The notes below the pieces were generated by a model. The model ran no database searches. It had not been told where the DNA came from and saw only the letters and a program-made list of their open reading frames with translations. Below, one piece after another: positions 32,866-38,563 of a DNA stretch of 38,563 nt. The translations under genes were made by a program, and so were the position numbers. The DNA is from an uncultured bacterium (GTDB taxonomy: Bacteria > Muiribacteriota > Ozemobacteria > Ozemobacterales > Ozemobacteraceae): contig ONIU01000073.1 in the NCBI GenBank assembly GCA_900317935.1, positions 1 to 38,563 on the forward strand, given 5' to 3'. Numbering within the stretch: position 1 is the stretch's first letter; each line of letters opens with the position of its first letter.

Positions 32866-34316
32866 TGAAGAATCCTGTAATTAGAGTTATTTCTTTTGTT
32901 ATATTGTTAGCAATAATGATTACAATGACCTTTAGCATTTCCGGTCAATTGTTTAAGTTCGGAGCTATGGTTATAGCTTCATTTACGGCTACAGAAGCCC
33001 AGGAAAAAGAAGCTAATGACAAAATTGTAAGATATGCCGATTTAATGATAGATGGTATTCTAGGTGAAACAGCCGGTGTTTTTGGGACTTCAAAAGAAAA
33101 CGAAGTTGCTTTTGATAAATTGAAAACCCAGTTGAAAGAACTAAAAAAGACCGGCGACATAGTCGGAATATTTAAACTTACAGAAACCGCTATAAAACAA
33201 GCTAATGCTTTTGCTCAAGAAAAAGGCATCAAAGTAGACAACCCAAGCGGCAAAATTTTCATTGAAAGCACATCAAATGTCAGACTTGGCTTAAGAGATC
33301 TAAAATCTCCTGCGGTTATTCTGAACCAGATGGGGCCGTTGTGCAGAGGACTAGCCTTAGCTTTTACTCTTGCTTGTGCTGTTTTTGTTATCAAGAAATA
33401 TATTGAAACAAAAATAATCAATAGAGGCCAATATCTGAAAAAGATGCTTATTTATGAAGCACTAATTGCCGGAGTAGTATGTGTTTTATTCCCATTCTTC
33501 TGGATGTTATGTACTGCATTCAAGCCATCAGGTCAAGAACTTGTAATTAATGCATCCAATCCATTTGATATAGTTCCTGCTTCACCGACCCTAAACAACT
33601 TTAGAAGAGTTCTTAAGGTTGATGACAAAGCAAAAGAAAACATGAAGAAGTTTAATGATCCAATAGAAAACAAAAAGAACTTTGGAACTTACTTCATGAA
33701 CTCTCTGCTTGTATCTACAACAGCAGCATTTCTTGTAACTTTATTTGCTTCAATGGGTGCTTATGTTTTCTCAAAGAAGAATCTTCCATACAAGGATAAG
33801 ATTTTTAAAGTTCTTCTTATGTCTATGATGATACCAGGCATGATGTTTATGGTTCCACAGTTCTTTATGATTTGTAAGATGGGACTTTTCGGAACCAAAT
33901 GGGCAATGTTCCTGCCGCACTTGGCTTCAGTTTTCGGTATCTTCATGCTTAAACAATTTATGGATACAATTCCTGATTCTTTGTTAGAAGCAGCACAGAT
34001 AGATGGCGCATCAGAATGGCAAGTATTCAGAATAGTAATTATTCCATTATCTTTGCCAATTATATTAACTTTATTCCTGTTAACGTTCCTCTCTAATTGG
34101 TCAAACTTCTTGTGGCAATTAATCGTTACAGATTTCGAAAATCCATTAAGCGTAACATTGCCGGTAGGTTTAGCACTTTTCAGAGGTCAGTATACTTCTG
34201 AGCTTGGATTAATTATGTCAGCATCCTGCTTCTCAATTGTTCCAATCGCAGTATTGTTCTTGTTTGCACAGCGCTACTTCATCGAAGGTATGACCGCTGG
34301 TGCCGTTAAGGAATAA
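32862..34316 (+). CDS. Sugar ABC transporter permease, MalG/UgpE-like, with N-terminal extension
   Basis: A 484-residue permease; the family is usually about 280. The last 290 residues are a normal MalG-type unit: [40 protein letters not shown], and EAA loop [20 protein letters not shown] followed by PLSLP. The first 190 residues are extra: a membrane helix (10-33), a mostly helical, charged extracytoplasmic segment (about 40-150), and another helix (158-178). The extracytoplasmic part has no family I recognise; it might contact the binding protein or a ligand. ATG 32862 overlaps the MalF-like stop. No frameshift or fusion scar is visible. Confidence 0.9.
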   Translation: MMKNPVIRVISFVILLAIMITMTFSISGQLFKFGAMVIASFTATEAQEKEANDKIVRYADLMIDGILGETAGVFGTSKENEVAFDKLKTQLKELKKTGDIVGIFKLTETAIKQANAFAQEKGIKVDNPSGKIFIESTSNVRLGLRDLKSPAVILNQMGPLCRGLALAFTLACAVFVIKKYIETKIINRGQYLKKMLIYEALIAGVVCVLFPFFWMLCTAFKPSGQELVINASNPFDIVPASPTLNNFRRVLKVDDKAKENMKKFNDPIENKKNFGTYFMNSLLVSTTAAFLVTLFASMGAYVFSKKNLPYKDKIFKVLLMSMMIPGMMFMVPQFFMICKMGLFGTKWAMFLPHLASVFGIFMLKQFMDTIPDSLLEAAQIDGASEWQVFRIVIIPLSLPIILTLFLLTFLSNWSNFLWQLIVTDFENPLSVTLPVGLALFRGQYTSELGLIMSASCFSIVPIAVLFLFAQRYFIEGMTAGAVKE

Positions 34317-34329
34317 GGGAGGCTAGAAT

Positions 34330-35622
34330 ATGAAAGAAAAAATTTGCATTATAGCTGTAGTTCTTGCTTACGCAATATTATGCTGGTATGGCTGGGGTTC
34401 TTCATCATCAATGAGCACAACCACAGACGGCAGAACAATTCTTACTTTCTGGCACACTTACGGTGACGACGAAGAATTAATACTTCGCAAAGTAATAGGT
34501 GAATGGGAAGCCTTACCAGAAAACGCAAAGTATACAGTAAGACCGGTAAGAATTCCTTTCGACGGTCATAAACCCAAAATAAGAACTGCTCTCACAGTTG
34601 GTCAGGGTCCTGATATGGCTCGTGTAGACTGGTCTTTTGTTTGTGAATTAGCCCGCAAGAATTCTGTAGCAGATTTAGGAACCTTCGGATTTGATTCTAT
34701 AAAAGGCGATTACTTAGAAGCTCCTCTTAATGCCTGCTGTGTTGACAACAAATATTACGGTCTTCCAGACCAGAGCAACTGTATCACTCTATTTTATAAC
34801 AGAGCAATATTCAAAGAACTTGGTCTGTTGCCCCAGGATTCAGTTTATAAATTTGGTGAACTAATTGGTGGAAAGCCATTTCCACAAAACTGGGCTGATT
34901 TTGCTGCTTTTGCCAAACAATTCAAAGATAGTTCTAAGGGACGTGAACCTTTTGCTATCATGAATACTCTATGGTGGAATTTGGCAATACTTAATACTTT
35001 TGGAGCTAAGGTTGTAGATGGCAACAAATGTGTTATTGACTCACAAGCCTCTGTTGATGCTCTTAATATGATTGCTGGTCTTTACAAAGATGGTATAGAA
35101 GCCGGCGGTTGGAAACCAGGAGCAATCACTCCTGAACAGGGTTTTGTAAATGGCAAATACGTAATGATTCTTATGGGTCCATGGAACTTGAAGCGTTTTA
35201 AGGAAGACCTTAAACTAGACTTTGGTATAGCTTTGATTCCAGCAGGTCCTGCTGGTACATCTTCAAACGTTGGTGGCACTGATGTTGTTGTGTTTAATGA
35301 TAAACCCAAAGAACGCCAGGAAGCTTCATACAGATTCCTAACATTCTTTACGAATGCACAAAATCAAGCAGATTGGTGTCTCAAGCTTAATCAGCTCCCA
35401 ATCAACACAAAAGCCTATGCTTTGGTTAACTTTGAAGACGAACATCAAAAAGCCTTTATGAAACAAATGCAGACAACAAAACCAAATCCTGTTGTAAAAG
35501 ACTTTGGTTTACTTGAAGATATAGTTAACCCGGAAGTTGAAACAATTCTTGCTGGCAGTAAAACAGCCAAACAAGGTGTTGAAAGCATAACAAAGCGTGT
35601 TCAGAATCTGCTTAATGAATAA
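34330..35622 (+). CDS. Extracellular solute-binding protein, family 1
   Basis: A 430-residue binding protein for the importer. An N-terminal hydrophobic helix (5-18) is followed by the domain ILTFWHTYGDDEELILRKVI, then PFDGHKPKIRTALTVGQGPD, YGLPDQSNCITLFYNRAIFK, FVNGKYVMILMGPWNL and VGGTDVVVF, all typical of carbohydrate-binding CUT1 proteins. C18 sits in AILC, which is not a proper lipobox because Leu precedes Cys, so anchoring by an uncleaved helix is as likely as a lipoprotein. It starts 13 bp after the MalG-like stop with GGGAGG before ATG 34330. Substrate unknown. Confidence 0.9.
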   Translation: MKEKICIIAVVLAYAILCWYGWGSSSSMSTTTDGRTILTFWHTYGDDEELILRKVIGEWEALPENAKYTVRPVRIPFDGHKPKIRTALTVGQGPDMARVDWSFVCELARKNSVADLGTFGFDSIKGDYLEAPLNACCVDNKYYGLPDQSNCITLFYNRAIFKELGLLPQDSVYKFGELIGGKPFPQNWADFAAFAKQFKDSSKGREPFAIMNTLWWNLAILNTFGAKVVDGNKCVIDSQASVDALNMIAGLYKDGIEAGGWKPGAITPEQGFVNGKYVMILMGPWNLKRFKEDLKLDFGIALIPAGPAGTSSNVGGTDVVVFNDKPKERQEASYRFLTFFTNAQNQADWCLKLNQLPINTKAYALVNFEDEHQKAFMKQMQTTKPNPVVKDFGLLEDIVNPEVETILAGSKTAKQGVESITKRVQNLLNE

Positions 35623-35644
35623 AAAGTTCATGCAACGCTGAAAT

Positions 35645-35718
35645 GCACCCTTAGCTCAGTTGGATAGAGCGTTTGCCTCCGGAGCAAAAGGCCGCGCGTT
35701 CGAATCGCGCAGGGTGCG
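35645..35718 (+). tRNA. tRNA-Arg (anticodon CCG)
   Basis: GCACCCTTAGCTCAGTTGGA start, acceptor stem GCACCCT/AGGGTGC, anticodon stem-loop TTTGC-CTCCGGA-GCAAA giving CCG (35679-35681), which reads CGG. T-loop GTTCGAATC. CCA is not encoded. It follows the binding-protein stop by 22 bp. Confidence 0.97.
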
Positions 35719-35739
35719 ATTTAGGATGAGAATAAAATA

Positions 35740-36126
35740 ATGTCAGACACAGAATCATCACCAAAACGTAAACGAGTTCGGTTTTCAACTGAAATCATGT
35801 TTATTTTGTCTGCAATATTTTGTGTTGCTCTATCTTTGATTTATCTAGCCAGATACAACGATATACGCAATCTTCTTCAGACAGAAGCCGAGCAGCGTGA
35901 AAGAATAGAAGGTCTTGAACGTGAAAACCGTATGCTTAAGGAAAATCTAGAGATGTTGTCTACCCCGGAAGGAATTGAACGTCTAGCAAGAGAACGTCTT
36001 GGATTAGTAAAACCTGAAGAAGTAGTTGTCTATACTATAGATGACAAAAATGAACCTATAAACGCTTCTGATGCTGTTGTAATAACCTCACCGCAACCAT
36101 CTGAACATCTTCCTCAATCAAGATAA
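35740..36126 (+). CDS. FtsB/DivIC-like septum formation initiator protein
   Basis: A 128-residue bitopic protein: basic cytoplasmic N-terminus (KRKRVRF), a membrane helix at about 18-38, a coiled coil at 42-78 (AEQRERIEGLERENRMLKEN) and the conserved STPEGIERLARERLGLVKPE motif. This is the FtsB/DivIC outline, a divisome component linking FtsL and FtsQ-type proteins. A variable tail follows. AGGATGAG lies 11 nt before ATG 35740. It shares a 4-bp gap with the next gene and may be cotranscribed with it. Confidence 0.88.
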   Translation: MSDTESSPKRKRVRFSTEIMFILSAIFCVALSLIYLARYNDIRNLLQTEAEQRERIEGLERENRMLKENLEMLSTPEGIERLARERLGLVKPEEVVVYTIDDKNEPINASDAVVITSPQPSEHLPQSR

Positions 36127-36130
36127 ATTA

Positions 36131-36778
36131 ATGAAGTTAATAAAAAGATTTAATCTAGTATTTGCGGTATTATTATTTTTTTCTTTATTATTATTCAGCC
36201 AATTACAAGCCCAGAATCTAGCTACAAATTCAGCTAACATTACATTAGAAAATATTCCCCAAGAACTACTTTATCCTGAATATTTCAAACTACATGATAT
36301 GCTTCTTTGGGAAAATATTCATAAAGAATTAATATTCAAAATCAGATTCCTCACAGGAAGACGCCCACAAAAAGATTATATTTCCTGTCATAAATTTCAG
36401 AGACGAATCTCAAGAGCAATAGACAGAGCTGCTGCTGAAAACAAACTGACGTTCAGCGTAGTAGACAATAAATTACTCTTTGATAAAGATTCTGGTTTTG
36501 AAAAGATTCTTTCTCCGCAACCCACATTATCAAATAAAAGCTGCAATTATCATTCTCTTGGCGATATAAACAAAGGCTGTGTTTTATACTGCGATTATCA
36601 TGGAATTGATTTTGAAAGTAATTTTTTTAAACAAAACAGAAGCAAATTAGAAATATATAAACCTCTTATACTTCCTGAAGACATTGCTGAATTTATTATT
36701 TTTTCACCATCAATAATAATTCTAATCATTATTCTATTCCTATTAACAAAAAAGAAAAAAATACAAATTGCAAAATAA
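36131..36778 (+). CDS. Exported, C-terminally anchored hypothetical protein
   Basis: A 215-residue protein with a signal peptide (hydrophobic 9-24, likely cut LQA|QN), a domain of about 155 residues with three cysteines (SC, SCNYH, GCVLYCDYHG), and a C-terminal helix (IIFSPSIIILIIILFLL) followed by TKKKKIQIAK. It is not a family I know. The type I membrane layout resembles that of the gene at 15793-16524, but I see no sequence match. It follows the FtsB-like gene by 4 bp. Confidence 0.7.
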   Translation: MKLIKRFNLVFAVLLFFSLLLFSQLQAQNLATNSANITLENIPQELLYPEYFKLHDMLLWENIHKELIFKIRFLTGRRPQKDYISCHKFQRRISRAIDRAAAENKLTFSVVDNKLLFDKDSGFEKILSPQPTLSNKSCNYHSLGDINKGCVLYCDYHGIDFESNFFKQNRSKLEIYKPLILPEDIAEFIIFSPSIIILIIILFLLTKKKKIQIAK

Positions 36779-36867
36779 TCTATTTTTATTGAAGTATTGC
36801 AAAATAAATCAATACAGAATAAAATCAAAGCCGCAAAACAAGCAAACCCAATAATAAAGAGGCAAAT

Positions 36868-37809
36868 ATGAATGGTCTATCCTTACTACAAACAGAACGA
36901 GCAATTCTAGAATTAAAAAGACATTTTGAAGACACTTTAGCTGACAGCCTAAGACTATATAGAGTTTCCGCACCAATGTACGTAAAAATGGGAACCGGTC
37001 TACAAGATGATCTAAACGGAACAGAACGACCTGTAACATTCTCTGTTCCAGCAATAGGCAATACAAAATTTGAAATTGTTCACTCCTTGGCCAAATGGAA
37101 ACGTATGGCATTAGCTAATTATAAAATTCCTGTAGGAGAAGGCATTTATACTGATATGAATGCTTTGCGTCCTGACGAAGCCAGCATAGAAACAGGAATA
37201 CATTCTATATACGTTGACCAGTGGGACTGGGAAAAAGTCATGGATAAAGACGAAAGAAATCTGGATTATTTGAAACAGACCGTTGAAACGATATATTCAG
37301 CAATTCTTTCAACAGAACACCATATAACAACCAAATACGGGTTAAATAAATTTCTTTCTCATAAAATTCATTTTATTCATAGTGAAGATTTACTTGAAAA
37401 ATATCCAAACTTATCGTCAAAAGAAAGAGAACATGCTATTTGCCGAGAACTTGGTGCGGTATTTCTTATAGGAATCGGTGGAAAACTTCAAAATGGCCAA
37501 CCACACGATGGACGAGCTCCAGACTATGATGACTGGTCAACTCCAACAACAGAAGGACACCACGGGTTAAACGGTGATATTCTTGTTTGGAATCCAATAT
37601 TTGAAAGGTCATTCGAACTTTCATCCATGGGTATAAGAGTAGACCCAGAAACATTAACCAGACAGCTAAAAGAAAGAGATGCTATGAAAAAAGCAAATTT
37701 GCCTTGGCATAAAGATTTATTAGCAGGAAAACTTCCTCAAACAATTGGCGGTGGTATTGGGCAATCAAGATTAAGCATGCTTCTGCTTCAAAAACATCAT
37801 ATTATTTAA
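36868..37809 (+). CDS. asnA: Aspartate-ammonia ligase (AMP-forming asparagine synthetase)
   Basis: A 313-residue class II synthetase-fold enzyme making asparagine from aspartate, ammonia and ATP. Family marks: FEIVHSLAKWKRMAL, GEGIYTDMNALRPDE, SIYVDQWDWEKVM, APDYDDWSTPT, GLNGDILVWNP, ELSSMGIRVDPE and PQTIGGGIGQSRLSMLLLQK. The usual enzyme is about 330 residues; here the frame stops right after LQKHHII, so the tail with a conserved Trp-Pro is missing. No continuation is seen in another frame after the stop. AGAGG precedes ATG 36868. Monocistronic, followed by a hairpin. Confidence 0.95.
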   Translation: MNGLSLLQTERAILELKRHFEDTLADSLRLYRVSAPMYVKMGTGLQDDLNGTERPVTFSVPAIGNTKFEIVHSLAKWKRMALANYKIPVGEGIYTDMNALRPDEASIETGIHSIYVDQWDWEKVMDKDERNLDYLKQTVETIYSAILSTEHHITTKYGLNKFLSHKIHFIHSEDLLEKYPNLSSKEREHAICRELGAVFLIGIGGKLQNGQPHDGRAPDYDDWSTPTTEGHHGLNGDILVWNPIFERSFELSSMGIRVDPETLTRQLKERDAMKKANLPWHKDLLAGKLPQTIGGGIGQSRLSMLLLQKHHII

Positions 37810-37816
37810 AAATTAT

Positions 37817-37855
37817 GTTAAACTGTATATATAGAATTCAATATACATGTTTAAC
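37817..37855. terminator. AT-rich hairpin after asnA
   Basis: GTTAAACTGTATAT pairs with ATATACATGTTTAAC (one bulged T) around a 10-nt loop. No T run follows, so terminator function is uncertain. Confidence 0.4.
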
Positions 37856-37907
37856 AACATAAAGATTATTAATAAGTGCTAACTATATAATATCAGGAGA
37901 AACTAAT

Positions 37908-38563
37908 ATGTCTGATTCCAGAACTATGATTTTACAAATGCTGTCAGAAGGGAAAATTACAGTAGAAGAATCCGAAAGACTTTTAAACGCTTTAAACAAA
38001 GAAGATGAAGTCAGAAACAGCAATAAAGCAGAAAACAAAAGTACAAATCAGTCGCCTAATATAAATGTTTTTCCAAATATTCCATTTCTAGAAGCTACCA
38101 AATTAGGCATCAATATTAGAGATATTGCTCAAACATTACATCAGACAGTTCAACAAACCATAAAACAAGTTGAACCTGGACGTAAAGAATTAAAAGAAAA
38201 GATGAAAGAATTTGGAACATGGATGGAAGACGTTGTAGAAACTATGGCAGCAGAATTAACAAATCATAGTAATCTACCTGTTGATACCATGAGTGTTGAT
38301 TTTATAGTTCCTGCACCTAAAGAAATTGATAATATCAATACTTTCGTAATTGAAAACATTTATGGTGAAATTCATTTAAATGAAGGTAACTCATTTAAAC
38401 TTTTAGTTAATGGGCAAATAAGCAAAAAAACTATTGGTGAAATGCAGTCTTCTGAATGGTTTACCAACAAAGCAATAAAAATTGAAGAAGACAAAATGTT
38501 CATTGGTTTCAATAACGATACTTCAATAAAGGGAATAATTGATTTAAACATCACTTTACCTGC
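37908..38563 (+). CDS. SHOCT-like-domain protein, partial (cut by window end)
   Basis: At least 218 codons open to the window edge. ATG 37908 follows AGGAGA (37895-37900). The first 30 residues, MILQMLSEGKITVEESERLL and NAL, are a SHOCT-like short helical domain of the type often put before DUF4097 beta domains. A charged, Gln/Asn-rich linker and an amphipathic helix (QTIKQVEPGRKELKEKMKEF) follow. The last part, FVIENIYGEIHLNEGNSFKL, begins a beta-rich repeat like DUF4097 adhesin-type domains. The cellular role is unknown; related proteins are often next to membrane-stress genes. Confidence 0.75.
   Translation, partial: MSDSRTMILQMLSEGKITVEESERLLNALNKEDEVRNSNKAENKSTNQSPNINVFPNIPFLEATKLGINIRDIAQTLHQTVQQTIKQVEPGRKELKEKMKEFGTWMEDVVETMAAELTNHSNLPVDTMSVDFIVPAPKEIDNINTFVIENIYGEIHLNEGNSFKLLVNGQISKKTIGEMQSSEWFTNKAIKIEEDKMFIGFNNDTSIKGIIDLNITLP

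Overview
The window looks like a low-GC, diderm (Gram-negative-type) anaerobe of the kind found in gut or rumen. Evidence for two membranes: two large outer-membrane beta-barrel candidates, periplasmic adaptor proteins, prepilin-like proteins and an FtsB-like divisome protein. Both tRNA genes lack an encoded CCA. I cannot fix the phylum from sequence alone; Riflebacteria- or Lentisphaerota-like lineages are guesses.

Layout. 1-3,250 is an accessory patch: a RhuM-family gene, a 3' remnant of a glutamate synthase small-subunit gene, a broken Rpn-family nuclease gene, and many palindromic and dispersed intergenic repeats. 3,278-7,017 (minus) holds an uncharacterised membrane protein, tRNA-Leu(CAA), a glycosyltransferase and a MATE transporter. 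7,146-15,519 (minus) is the centrepiece: a putative peptide-export operon starting from a clear sigma-70-type promoter at 15,544-15,572. Its order is RND-type adaptor, Cys-rich double-glycine peptide 2, a DUF4160-type gene pair, Cys-rich peptide 1, HlyD-like adaptor, C39-peptidase ABC transporter, and a second NHLM-type ABC transporter. The two peptides share an almost identical 42-residue leader but have different cysteine-rich cores, and no RiPP-modifying enzyme is in the window.

15,793-18,306 (plus) has two AT-rich exported proteins (one FecR-like) and a UDP-glucuronate 4-epimerase-type enzyme. 18,348-22,330 (minus) is xerD overlapping a 1029-residue barrel protein. 22,553-23,989 (plus) is a LysM/beta-barrel protein. 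24,043-28,734 (minus) is an operon of three prepilin-like proteins and a 947-residue exported protein. 29,165-31,663 is leuS, behind a structured leader that includes a short leucine-codon-rich ORF. 31,942-35,622 is a carbohydrate-type ABC importer without its ATPase. The end carries tRNA-Arg(CCG), an ftsB-like gene, an exported hypothetical, asnA with a shortened C-terminus, and the start of a SHOCT-like-domain protein cut by the window edge.

Best candidates for something new: the peptide-export operon with zinc-ribbon-like cores, the leuS leader, and the repeat architecture around rhuM.
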